Assembly (NCBI GenBank): GCA_016714905.1
Contig: JADKBW010000009.1
Location: forward strand, 62,001 to 126,000
Direction of reading: 5' to 3'
DNA: 64,000 nucleotides
From: Flavobacterium sp.
GTDB taxonomy: Bacteria > Bacteroidota > Bacteroidia > Flavobacteriales > Flavobacteriaceae
Part shown: one piece after another, positions 1-9,146 of the stretch
Numbering within the stretch: the first letter of the stretch is position 1
Layout: each line of letters begins with the position of its first letter
Translations under genes and position numbers: made by a program
Notes under the pieces: generated by a model
Told to the model about the DNA's origin: nothing
The model's input: the letters and a program-made list of their open reading frames with translations, nothing else
Database searches by the model: none

Positions 1-429
1 GGTGGAAATTTCCGATTTGGAATTCAAATTTCACATGATCGGTTTTGACATCATTGGCTTTACGTTGCATGATGGCTTTGATTTTCATCAACAACACTTC
101 AGAATCAAAAGGTTTGTTGAGATAGTCGTCTGCTCCTACTTTGTATCCTTTGAGTACATCTTCTTTCATTGACTTTGCCGTCAAGAAAACGATGGGCACT
201 TCTTTGTTTTTTTCGCGAATTTCTTTGGCAAGTGTGTAACCGTCTTTGTACGGCATCATCACATCCAAGATACACAAATCGAAGGTGTCTTTTTTAAATT
301 TTTCGAAACCTTCCATTCCGTTTTTGCCAAAGTGACATCAAAGTCATTCAGCACGAGGTAATCCTTTAAGATAGCACCAAAATTTTGGTCGTCTTCTACG
401 AGAAGGATTTTTTTGTTTTCTGTTTCCAT
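1..429 (-). CDS. OmpR-type response regulator, frameshifted and cut by window edge
   Basis: Receiver-domain protein, the likely partner of the histidine kinase encoded just upstream on the same strand. Translation from the ATG at 429 begins METENKKILLVEDD, giving the acidic pocket. After a one-base repair it continues through LCILDVMMP (phospho-acceptor Asp), IVFLTAKS and DDYLNKPF (conserved Lys), then a linker towards an output domain that lies outside the window. One A appears to be missing from the A-run at about 321-325 (minus-strand GCAAAAACGG where GCAAAAAACGG restores the frame). This is why no long open frame is seen. The winged-helix output domain is not visible, so OmpR type is inferred from the pairing with the kinase. 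It resembles the RprY-like regulators of Bacteroidetes. Confidence 0.88.
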
Positions 430-440
430 AGCAATTTAGT

Positions 441-2024
441 TTAGTTGATTAGTGGTATTTTTATGATGAAAGTGCTTCCTTTTTCTTTTTCACTTTCAAC
501 GAATATTTGTCCGTTATGGTCTTCTATAATTCTTTTGACATAGGATAATCCTAGTCCGTGTCCCTTGACATTATGCACATCGCCCGTATGTTCTCTGTAG
601 AACTTTTCAAAAATTCTTTTTTGCGCAGCCTTGCTCATTCCGATTCCTTGATCCTTAATTTTGATAATGACAAAGTCCTTTATATTTTCAGTGTAAACAT
701 CAATGATTGGTGGTTCTGGCGAATATTTTATAGCATTATCTAAAACATTGACTAATACGTTTGTAAAATGAACATCATTAAGCAGTGCGGTTGTTCTTTT
801 GGCTTCAAAATGCGTATTGATTACTCCTTGACGATCTTCAACGATAAGACTTACATGTTCAATGGCTTCTTCGAGAATGTCGTGAATATTGTTTGATTCT
901 TTATTGATTTCGAGTTCCTTTTTCTCCAACTTCGATATGCGTAATACATTTTCAACTTGCGCGTGCATTCGCTTATTTTCGTCACGAATCATTTGTAAAT
1001 AGCGGTGTACTTTTTCCTTGTCTTCAATAACTTTTGGATTTTTGATTGCATCTAACGCAAAGTTTATCGTAGCTATTGGCGTCTTAAATTCGTGCGTCAT
1101 GTTATTGATAAAATCTGTTTTGATCTCAGAAATTTGACGTTGACGAATCAATTGATTTAGCGCGCTTGAATATGCAATAACGATTACCAAAGTAAATATT
1201 ATTGATAACAGCGAGATTCCAACCAATTCTGAGAAAAGAAACTTTTCTTTGTTTGGGAAACACACCAGCAACATATACTTTTCGTTACCTTCATTATCTT
1301 TAAAAACAGGAATTGAATAGGTGTCGTATTTATCAAACCTGAAGTTTTCAGATTGGATCTTTGTTGCTAATCCGTTACTGTAAATACTGAATTCGAAAGC
1401 GGTGTTAACACCATATTCAACTAATTCTTCTTTAAGAAGTTGCTGTAATTTTTCTCTAGAAATCCTTTCCTGTAATGGTTTAGCAGCAGCAATATCTTTG
1501 AAGAAAATTTCAAATTGCGCATTATCTAGAATATCTAACTTTCCTGACTTCGTGATTTTAATATCTGGAGTTACTTTTTGATCTAATCCCGATTTGTCGA
1601 TATCAGGATTGGCATAAACCTCCGTTGTTCTTTTTGTAGAAAAGTTCTTTAGCTTAATACTGTCCGATTTTTTATCAAAGAACGAAGATGAAATATTATA
1701 ATCTTCAGAAATAATGTTGTTAGAATAAATGATGGTTTCATTAGTGCGTGAATTTCGTTGGTAGTAACCAAATTCTAGAAAGTCACTTTTTTGAGGTTCT
1801 TTACCGATACTGTCTTTTAGTTTTTTGTATTTATCAATAAAACTAAAAGCCTCCTCTTTTTCAAGTCGATCGGCAACATTTCCTATAACTTGCTTTACGT
1901 GAAACCTAAATTGTTCTTCATTATTTTTGAAAGAAGTGTTAAACCAATATACTTGCACTAACACGATTCCTATTAAGGACAAAGTCATTAATACTACAAG
2001 CAATCGAAAAAACAATTTATTCAT
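441..2024 (-). CDS. Membrane sensor histidine kinase (RprX-like)
   Basis: Two-component sensor kinase of 527 residues. A membrane segment at about 7-28 and a second at about 266-288 enclose a ~235-residue extracytoplasmic sensor domain that I cannot assign to a family. The HisKA phospho-acceptor is His311 in NNMTHEFKTPIATI. The ATPase domain shows the N box (VNVLDNAIKYSPE), G1 (KDQGIGMS), F box (IFEKFYR) and G2 (GHGLGLSYV). The response regulator starts 12 bases downstream, so the two form one operon. A possible promoter with a TTG-N17-TATTTATA arrangement precedes it. The signal sensed is unknown. In Bacteroides the similar pair is called RprXY, but orthology is inferred only from architecture. 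Confidence 0.92.
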   Translation of the reverse strand: MNKLFFRLLVVLMTLSLIGIVLVQVYWFNTSFKNNEEQFRFHVKQVIGNVADRLEKEEAFSFIDKYKKLKDSIGKEPQKSDFLEFGYYQRNSRTNETIIYSNNIISEDYNISSSFFDKKSDSIKLKNFSTKRTTEVYANPDIDKSGLDQKVTPDIKITKSGKLDILDNAQFEIFFKDIAAAKPLQERISREKLQQLLKEELVEYGVNTAFEFSIYSNGLATKIQSENFRFDKYDTYSIPVFKDNEGNEKYMLLVCFPNKEKFLFSELVGISLLSIIFTLVIVIAYSSALNQLIRQRQISEIKTDFINNMTHEFKTPIATINFALDAIKNPKVIEDKEKVHRYLQMIRDENKRMHAQVENVLRISKLEKKELEINKESNNIHDILEEAIEHVSLIVEDRQGVINTHFEAKRTTALLNDVHFTNVLVNVLDNAIKYSPEPPIIDVYTENIKDFVIIKIKDQGIGMSKAAQKRIFEKFYREHTGDVHNVKGHGLGLSYVKRIIEDHNGQIFVESEKEKGSTFIIKIPLIN

Positions 2025-2095
2025 CTCAACAAAGTTAACATTTTAACATTTATACTATAAATACATTAACCAAAGATTAACAACAAATGCAAAAA

Positions 2096-2675
2096 TTAAT
2101 GATTTACTATTTTTTTAAGAATTTCATCTACTTGCTGAAACGCTTTTGTAAGGTCATTATTTTCAATAGAATAATCACTTTTTTCCAATCTCATCTCGTC
2201 TGTCCATTGGTTTTTAATTCGATTTAAGACTTCTTGTTTAGAAATATTGTCTCTATTTTCCACTCTTTCGATTCTTGTTGTTAGAGGAGCTACCACTGTA
2301 ATAACAGCGTCGCAATCTTTGTCACTTCCACTCTCAAAAAGAATTGCGGCTTCTTTAACAACCATTGGCACCTCTTTATAATCTTCGAGCCATTCTTTGA
2401 AATGTGCTTTCACAGCTGGATGAATAATGCTATTTAGTTTTTTCAATTTGTCTGGGTCGTTGAAAACAATCTTCGAAAGTTTCTCTTTGCTTAGTATATT
2501 GTTTACAAAATTGTTTCACCAAAAGCATTTTTATTTTCTTTTGGATGGTTTCATCATTTAGTAATTTCTTTGCTTCATCGTCTGCTATATAAACTGGTAT
2601 TCCCAACGATTTGATATAATTGGCAATGGTCGTTTTCCTTCCAATTCCTCCTGTTAGTCCTATAATTTTTGTCAT
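2096..2675 (-). CDS. coaE: Dephospho-CoA kinase, frameshifted
   Basis: Last step of CoA synthesis: phosphorylates the 3'-OH of dephospho-CoA. The N-terminal part reads MTKIIGLTGGIG..KTTIA and IPVYIADDEAKKLL. The C-terminal part reads KLNSIIHPAV and PMVVKEAAILFESG, both typical of CoaE. Two one-base losses split it: an A near 2530 (minus-strand ATAAAAATGC) and a T near 2507 (ATTTTGTAAAC). With both restored the middle reads NAFGETIFVNNILSKEKLSK, as the family expects. In addition the P-loop reads GGIGRKTT instead of GGIGSGKTT, an in-frame loss of three bases that removes the Gly before the catalytic Lys. Total length after repair is about 194 residues, normal for the family. Its start overlaps the stop of the upstream glycosyltransferase by 4 bases. 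Confidence 0.88.
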
Positions 2676-3670
2676 TTTCTAAAAAATAATTCTGGAAATG
2701 CTTCTTGTGGTTTCTGCTTCAAAATATGTAACTTGAAAAGGGAATTCAGAAAGCCAAATCCATAATTTTTAAATTGAATCCAAGTTGCAATTACAGACAA
2801 GAATCCTATAGCGATATTTCTATTTTGCACTGCCGATACTATAAAGATCATCAAGAAATAAATACAAAATAACTTAAACGGTAGATCTTGTACAAATAGC
2901 AATAAAAACAAAGAAAACCAGAATCCAATTAAGAACATGGAAGGAAAAAAATAAGTCCATTTTTGATAATTTGGATACCATGAGTTCAATATTGGTCTCG
3001 CTTTTCCAAATTTCAAAGTCTGAAGAGCAAACTTGTCCCAATCGATTCTCCTTTTGTGGTAAACATATGCCTCTGGAATTAATTTTGAACTAAAACCGAG
3101 TTCCCATAATCGAATGGTTAAATCGGGATCTTCTCCAGGATGAATATCTCCAAAGCCTCCCGACGCGACAAAAGCAGCTTTTGAAATTCCCATGTTGAAA
3201 CTTCGCGGTTGAAACTTATTCACCTTTTCAGTTCCTCCCCTTACGCCTCCTGTCGTTAGGAATGATGTCATTGAAAAATTGATCGCTTTTTGAATATCAG
3301 AAAATGAATCCATAGCTTTGTCTGGTCCACCAAAAAAATCGACATAACCATTTTCTAAAGCCTTTTTAACTTCTGACAAATACGGTGCAGGAATAATACA
3401 ATCGGAATCGAAAATTAAAAAATAATCGCCTTTCGCGTTTTTCATTCCGAAGTTCCTAGAATCTCCCGGTCCTGAATTTTCCTTGTTGTAGTATGAAATT
3501 CTTAGCTTCTGGGAATAACGTTTAACAACTTCATCTGACTTTAAAGTTGAACCATCTTCAACAACGACTACTTCAAAATCGGCTTCGTAGTCTTGTAGCT
3601 GAAGACTATTCAATAATTCCTCCATTTCGTCCGGACGATTGTAAACTGGGATAATAATTGAAAAGTACAT
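2672..3670 (-). CDS. Family 2 glycosyltransferase with C-terminal membrane anchor
   Basis: Probable inverting glycosyltransferase of the GT-A fold, using a nucleotide sugar to extend a surface glycan. The start MYFSIIIPVYNRPDEM is the classical GT2 N terminus; a Met six codons upstream (3688) is less likely. VVVEDGS and the metal-binding LIFDSDC (DxD-like) are present. GEDPDLTIRLWELG is the usual acidic catalytic region. The last ~90 residues hold about three hydrophobic segments (SMFLIGFWFSLFLLLF, FKLFCIYFLMIFIVSAV), so the enzyme is anchored at the inner membrane. It ends in ATGA overlap with coaE, so the two are co-transcribed. Acceptor and sugar cannot be told from sequence. Confidence 0.88.
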   Translation of the reverse strand: MYFSIIIPVYNRPDEMEELLNSLQLQDYEADFEVVVVEDGSTLKSDEVVKRYSQKLRISYYNKENSGPGDSRNFGMKNAKGDYFLIFDSDCIIPAPYLSEVKKALENGYVDFFGGPDKAMDSFSDIQKAINFSMTSFLTTGGVRGGTEKVNKFQPRSFNMGISKAAFVASGGFGDIHPGEDPDLTIRLWELGFSSKLIPEAYVYHKRRIDWDKFALQTLKFGKARPILNSWYPNYQKWTYFFPSMFLIGFWFSLFLLLFVQDLPFKLFCIYFLMIFIVSAVQNRNIAIGFLSVIATWIQFKNYGFGFLNSLFKLHILKQKPQEAFPELFFRK

Positions 3671-3710
3671 ATTCAAGAATTTTAACAAAGATAAACTTTA
3701 TCAAAAACAA

Positions 3711-3734
3711 AAACCACCTGTTGAGGTGGCTTTT
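3711..3734 (-). terminator. Rho-independent terminator after T9SS protein 1
   Basis: Stem CCACCT (3714-3719) pairs with AGGTGG (3724-3729) around a four-base loop, flanked by A and T runs. On the minus strand the stem is followed by TTTTTGTTTTT. It lies 22 bases after the stop at 3756. Confidence 0.8.
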
Positions 3735-3755
3735 GAACATATGAAGAAAGCATAT

Positions 3756-6147
3756 TTACTCTTTTATTATTTTGATGGTCTTGCTCTGAGAAGCTGAATT
3801 AATTTTCGCAATGTAAGTCCCTGTAGACAAATCGGAAAGATCAATTTGAATATCGTTTCCGATAACTACCTTTGAAACAACCTCCTGCCCTAGCAAATTG
3901 TATATTGTCACTTTTGTAATACTATTTATAGAGGATAGAGTAAGAATGTCTTTAACCGGATTTGGATATACTTTTAGACCTGATTGGTTAAAGGTGTTCA
4001 TTGCTAAAGTTGGACTATAAGCAGAAAACTGAAAGGTACCGAACGTATCATTAGCAAATTCCCATACTCTAGCATAAACTGTTTCTCCTGGAGTCAAACC
4101 TGTCAAATTTAAAATCGAAAAACCTCCGATACCTTCATCATCACTGCAACCAATTGTTGTTAAACCGCTGCAACTACCTGAAAATGCTGTTAAACCAGAA
4201 TCTATAAAAAAGTGAACCAGGATCTTGACGAACTTCCAACGTTAGATTGCCATCTGGTGGAGCTACTACACTATACCAAACATCCCCGCCAAAACCAAAA
4301 ATTGCACAAGTAGGGTTTGGTGGTCCAATTGTTTTTGTTGCCCCAACATTGGTTCCGATGACTGCGTTTTCTTCAAAAGTTGTCCCAATATTTAACGCGA
4401 CTGCTGTTTCGCAATCATCATTTGCCACAGCAACCGGCAATGTTGAAAATGAAAACGGTCCAGACCAACTACTTGTAGATGAATCTGAACAAACCGCTCT
4501 TACATAAAATTCATAAGCTGTAAAAGGAATAAGGCCTGTTACTGAAAAAGGAATGACAACACCCAAATTGGTCGGAGCGCCTGAAGGAAGTCCACCTCCA
4601 GCTAAAGTATAGTGAACATCCCAAATAGATTGATTGCAACCGGCAGTCCAAAGCAGTTCAGCACTCGTAGAATTGACACTACCTATCCCTAAACCATAAG
4701 GCGCTTGGCATCCTGTTGGCAATTCAATAGTGACGTCATAATCTTCAGTTTCTCCATAACCATAATTTTCACATGGGTCGATGTTTATAGCTTCTTGATT
4801 GTATACATCTCTAATTCTCATTCTATGAATTCCTGCCGCTGCACCGCACGGGATGTTAAGTGTAAAGACACCTGTTTCGTTTGAACCAATTTCCGCAGTA
4901 GTATAGCCTACTCTTTCGTCTATAGTAAAAATAGTATCATCATTGAAATCAATCCATACTGCTACATTTTGTTGCTGATACGTTCCTACCGTCACATTTA
5001 AAACGTAATTATACCCTGCTTGTAATGTTGCTGTGAGATTTGGTTGTCCGCTAAAATAAGTGTAAAAAGGATTCACAGGAGCGGTTCCTGTATTGTTCGA
5101 TAAACTTGTTCCTGTTAAAACTACATTTGAAATTAAATCGCCATCAGTTTTTCCGTTTGTATATGAAGGAAAGCAGAAACATTGGCTAGGATTGTTCATT
5201 ACTACTTCTACGGGAGTACTTGCGTTACTTGAAGCTCCACAAGAAACAACACATCGATAGAATGTCCCAACCGTTTGTGATGTCGTCAAAGTGGCATTAT
5301 TTTCATCGGCAATATCTACGTAATTAATTCCCGTAGTAGAACTCTGCCATTGATAGGAAATACCAAAGCTTTCTATTTGATTTTGCAAACTCAAATCAAA
5401 TGGAAATCCCTCGCAAATAGTGGTTAAACTAGCAATTGTATTGCCTGGTTCTGGAGTTCCGCTGCATTGCGGCACTGGCGTAAAAGTAAATTTCTGACCC
5501 AATAAAAACGTTGTTGATCCAATGGCATTATCTGCCAAAGTGTTTGATGAAGAAGCGATTGCAGAACTAGGAGAAATGCTCAAAAATGAAGTCAAATCAT
5601 TTAATCCAATCGAAGCGGTTAATCCACCTCCAAGATTCATTGTTGGTCCGTATACAAACTCTATTATTCCTGATGTTTCTTGTAAACTCATTTTAAATGA
5701 TCCGAAAGCAGTGGCACTTACATTGCCTCCATTACCTATGTTTATGGAATCCCAACCTACGGATAAAACTCTATTAGGTGCAGTGCCCGAAACGAAATAC
5801 TGAATAGAACCAGTCGTTCTGTTGTGATCATCCCAAAAAGCGGCAATCATTGGACTTTGATTGTTTGTCAACGAAAGTCCATTTACCCATGATTGATTTA
5901 CAATATCATTTCCTAGGCGAATAAATCCATTCGTACTAATACTGAAAGTTGTATAGGTTTCGCCCCCATAATTAAAAGCAAAACCAATTGAAATATTATT
6001 TTGTAGTCCGTCATCTCCCGCCGCAGTTGAATTAATCCCTGAAACTGACGTGTAGCTTTCTGTAGATTGACTAAAAAGATAACCTCCAACAGACTGCGCA
6101 TTGGCTTTAAGGAAGATTAAGAAAAACAAAAGGGTAATTTTCTTCAT
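3756..6147 (-). CDS. Secreted T9SS cargo protein with GEVED and fibronectin III domains, frameshifted
   Basis: Large extracellular or surface protein exported by Sec and then the type IX secretion system. Signal peptide MKKITLLFFLIFLKANAQ. About residues 325-478 form a GEVED-type domain (VWIDFNDDTIFTIDERVG, YGYGETEDYDVTI). About 481-575 form a fibronectin III domain (STSAELLWTAGC, FYVRAVCSDS). A DVWYSVVAPPDG module follows, then the type A sorting domain (VYPNPVKDIL, IYNLLGQEVV, GTYIAKI, KTIKIIKE). A one-base insertion in the A-run at 4204-4210 (plus strand) breaks the frame; removing it joins SLFIDSGLTAFSGSC to the C-terminal part. Length after repair is about 796 residues. It is first of five such genes in tandem. 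No enzymatic domain was recognised. Confidence 0.88.
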
Positions 6148-6173
6148 AATTGGGTAGAATTTTAAATAAAGTA

Positions 6174-6200
6174 CTAAAGTAGCAAAAAAACTTATGACAA
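6174..6200 (-). promoter_or_regulatory. Possible promoter of T9SS protein 1
   Basis: On the minus strand TTG (6200-6198) is followed after 16 bases by TACTTTAG (6181-6174), close to the Bacteroidetes consensus TTG-N17-23-TAnnTTTG. It lies about 27 bases before the start codon. Confidence 0.4.
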
Positions 6201-6212
6201 TTGTTAAAATAA

Positions 6213-6236
6213 AAAATCCACCCGAAGGTGGATTTT
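6213..6236 (-). terminator. Terminator after T9SS protein 2
   Basis: Perfect 10-bp stem AAAATCCACC / GGTGGATTTT with loop CGAA, followed on the minus strand by more T. It lies 20 bases past the stop of the gene at 6257. Very similar hairpins follow the neighbouring paralogs. Confidence 0.85.
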
Positions 6237-6256
6237 AATTATCAAAAAGAAAATTA

Positions 6257-9040
6257 TTATTCTTTAATCACTTTGATTGTTTTAACTTGATTATCGGCTG
6301 TTACTTTCAGTAGGTAAGTTCCTGCTGTTAACCCGGACATATCAATTTGCGTTTGGTTCGCATTAATTGATTTTATCATCACTTCTTGTCCTAATAAATT
6401 AAATACGGACACATTAGAAATAGTTTTATTGTATGACAAGTTCAATACATCTTTCACTGGGTTTGGATAGGATATAAAGTTTGCACTTTCAAAAATAGAA
6501 TTACTTAATAGTGTGTCGTAAGCGGAAATTTGAAATTCCCCGTCAAGTGTTGTACCATATCGCCAAACACCGATGTAAATAACATCTCCTGGTGTCAATC
6601 CTGTTAATAGTTCCAGTGAGAAATTTCCTGAAGCTGATGAATCGTCGTCGCAGCCTATTTCAACCAATGATCCACATGCACCACTGAATATACTCAAGAC
6701 CGAGTCAGTCATTACTGTTCCTGTTGATGGTCTAGTTTCAATAGTTAAAGTTCCAGAGGCAGGTACAACAACACTATACCAAACATCATTAGAACGATTC
6801 GTAGCAACACAAGATAAAGTAGGAAGACCTAATGAATTTGTAGCACTAACATTAGAACCAGTGGTCGGTGAAGCGTCAAAATTTGCTCCTACTGTTAATT
6901 CAATAGCTCCTGTACAATCATCATTGGCTGGTGGCGGTGGCGGAGTTCCGATACAAATATCAAAAGTGGTATTTTGTAAAGCAGTTGCTGTCGTTGTGTA
7001 AACTCTCACATAGTAGGTTTCTCCTGCTGTTAGGCCAGTAACTGTTCTCAAATTAACCGCAGAGCATGAACCAGGGACCAAAGCCAATGCGCTACAGTCT
7101 CCAGACCATACTGAAGAAGACAAACCAGTGGAGGTTCCTACAATATTATTGAATCGGATAGTTTGAAGTGCATCTGAAGCAACAAAAGAATACCAAACAT
7201 CATCATCTTCCGTTCCTGCACAAGACGCGGCATCAACCGCAGAACCGGTAGCTCCAGCTACAGTTCCTGATGCTACTACTGCACATTGATCATCAGGATT
7301 TACCGTTAATGACTCTGCACCAGAGCACTCATCATTAGCTGGCGGTGTTGGTGGTGCTTCGCAGGTAATTGCCAAGTCGAAAGTCACACCAGGATCTCCA
7401 TTAATCCAATTTCCAACGTGAATATAATATGTAGTTCCAATCACTGAAACAAAATTCAAGGTTACTAACGGATCTCCAGTTCCGCCACTTGCGATACAAT
7501 TTCCAGCTGTAAAACCTGCACAAGTGCCATCTGTACTAGCATATACTTCTACTTGTGGCTCCTCTACAGTGCCAGTAGCAGTTAAAGTAATTACTTGTCC
7601 ATCACCAACGTAAGAATACCAAATGTCATTTCCTATGGTTCCACACAAGATGTTCCTGAACCCCCAGTTGCTGAGTCCGTAATTTGAGCAGTTAAAACAT
7701 CTCCGCAATTCATTTGGGATTGCATTTACGCAATCATCATTCGAAGGCGGCGGCGGCGGCGTTCCAATACAAATGTCAAATGTCGTGGTCTGCCCAAAAG
7801 TTCCAGTAAACGAATAAACTCTAACATAATAAGTTTGACCAATTACCAAACCGCCTGGCGTGCTAGCATTAGCATCTGAACAAGAATTTGGAACCAATGC
7901 AAGACCAACACAATCACCTGTCCAAAGAGAATGATATAAGTCAGTTGTCGAACCCACAATATTGTTCAAATTTATCTTTTGAACTGTACTTTCCGCAACA
8001 AATGAAAACCAAACGTCATCATCTTCTGTTCCTCCACAAGCTGCTGTATCTAACGCTGAGGCTGTAGCACTTTGAATTGTTCCTGTTTCAAACAAAGTAC
8101 AACTAGCATCTGGGTTTACAGTCAAACTGACTGCGCCATCACATTCATCATTGGCTGGAGGTGGCGGTGGTGTTCCGATACAAATATCAAAAGTGGTAGT
8201 TTGTGAAACGGTTGCAGTTGCTGTATAAACTCTTAAATAGTACGTTTCTCCAGCGGTTAGTCCGTTTACTATTCTAGAATTAACGGTAGAACAAGATCCC
8301 GTCACTAAAGTTAAAGCGTTACAATCACCAGTCCACAATGATGAAGATATGGTTGTTGTTGAACCTGTAAAATTAGAAAAATTAATTATATGCGCACTCT
8401 CGGTGGCAACAAAGGAGTACCAAACATCATCATCTTCAGATCCACCGCAAGCGTTCGGATCTACTGAAGAAGCTGTAGCAGCTGCAACTGTTCCTGGCGT
8501 TACGGTAGCACAACTTGCATCGGTATTTACAGTTAAAGACTCGGCGCCAGAACAATCATCGTTAGCGGGCGGAGTTGGTGCAGCAGCACATGTAATCGCC
8601 AAATCGAAAGTTACACCAGGATCACCATTGATCCAATTTCCAACATGAATGAAATACGTGGTACCTATAGTCGAAACAAAGTTAACGGTTACTATAGCAG
8701 CTCCCGTTCCTGCACTTGCAATGCAAGTACCTGGTGTAAATCCGGAACAAGTTCCATCCGAACTTGCGTAAACTTCTACTTGAGGCTCTTCAATCGTTCC
8801 AGTAGCTGTTAAGGTAATGATTTGTCCATCACCAATAAAAGAGTACCAAAGATCATTTCCAATAGTACCGATACAAGAAGTTCCCGTTCCGCCTGTCGCC
8901 AAATCGGTTACCTCTCCTACCAAAACATCGCCGCAATTCAAAACAATTGCATTCGCACAATCGTCATTTGTCTGCGCAATAATCGTTGTTGAAAGCAACA
9001 AGACGAAGCCACACAGCAATTTAATAGTAATTTTTTTCAT
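6257..9040 (-). CDS. Secreted modular T9SS cargo protein 2 (six repeat modules)
   Basis: Signal peptide MKKITIKLLCGFVLLLSTTIIAQ; this Met (9040) is preferred over the Met five codons upstream (9055) because the paralogs begin MKKIT. The body is a string of ~130-150-residue modules of three kinds. Type A has a GTIGNDxWYSxxGDGQ core and ends in GVTFDLAITC. Type B has EDDDVWYSFVA and ends in TTFDICIGT. Type C has NDVWYSVVVPASG and IGVWRYGTT. The order is A-B-B-A-B-C, joined by PPPPPAND or TPPAND linkers. A type A sorting domain follows (YPNPVKDVLNLSYNK, VFNLLGQEVMIKS, KTIKVIKE). Each module looks like a beta-sandwich, PPC-like in style, with paired Cys. A run of about 22 residues in the second A module is read out of frame (see findings). 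Function unknown; adhesive or surface-layer roles are guesses. Confidence 0.85.
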   Translation of the reverse strand: MKKITIKLLCGFVLLLSTTIIAQTNDDCANAIVLNCGDVLVGEVTDLATGGTGTSCIGTIGNDLWYSFIGDGQIITLTATGTIEEPQVEVYASSDGTCSGFTPGTCIASAGTGAAIVTVNFVSTIGTTYFIHVGNWINGDPGVTFDLAITCAAAPTPPANDDCSGAESLTVNTDASCATVTPGTVAAATASSVDPNACGGSEDDDVWYSFVATESAHIINFSNFTGSTTTISSSLWTGDCNALTLVTGSCSTVNSRIVNGLTAGETYYLRVYTATATVSQTTTFDICIGTPPPPPANDECDGAVSLTVNPDASCTLFETGTIQSATASALDTAACGGTEDDDVWFSFVAESTVQKINLNNIVGSTTDLYHSLWTGDCVGLALVPNSCSDANASTPGGLVIGQTYYVRVYSFTGTFGQTTTFDICIGTPPPPPSNDDCVNAIPNELRRCFNCSNYGLSNWGFRNILCGTIGNDIWYSYVGDGQVITLTATGTVEEPQVEVYASTDGTCAGFTAGNCIASGGTGDPLVTLNFVSVIGTTYYIHVGNWINGDPGVTFDLAITCEAPPTPPANDECSGAESLTVNPDDQCAVVASGTVAGATGSAVDAASCAGTEDDDVWYSFVASDALQTIRFNNIVGTSTGLSSSVWSGDCSALALVPGSCSAVNLRTVTGLTAGETYYVRVYTTTATALQNTTFDICIGTPPPPPANDDCTGAIELTVGANFDASPTTGSNVSATNSLGLPTLSCVATNRSNDVWYSVVVPASGTLTIETRPSTGTVMTDSVLSIFSGACGSLVEIGCDDDSSASGNFSLELLTGLTPGDVIYIGVWRYGTTLDGEFQISAYDTLLSNSIFESANFISYPNPVKDVLNLSYNKTISNVSVFNLLGQEVMIKSINANQTQIDMSGLTAGTYLLKVTADNQVKTIKVIKE

Positions 9041-9101
9041 AATTAAATTTTTCATCGTTAATACTAGTGCTAAAGTATCGATTTTTATTTACTTAAATAA
9101 A

Positions 9102-9125
9102 AAAAGCCACTTGAAAGTGGCTTTT
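9102..9125 (-). terminator. Terminator after T9SS protein 3
   Basis: Perfect 10-bp stem AAAAGCCACT / AGTGGCTTTT with loop TGAA, 22 bases beyond the stop at 9147 and followed on the minus strand by a T run. Confidence 0.85.
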
Positions 9126-9146
9126 AAATTATTCAAAATGAAAAAC

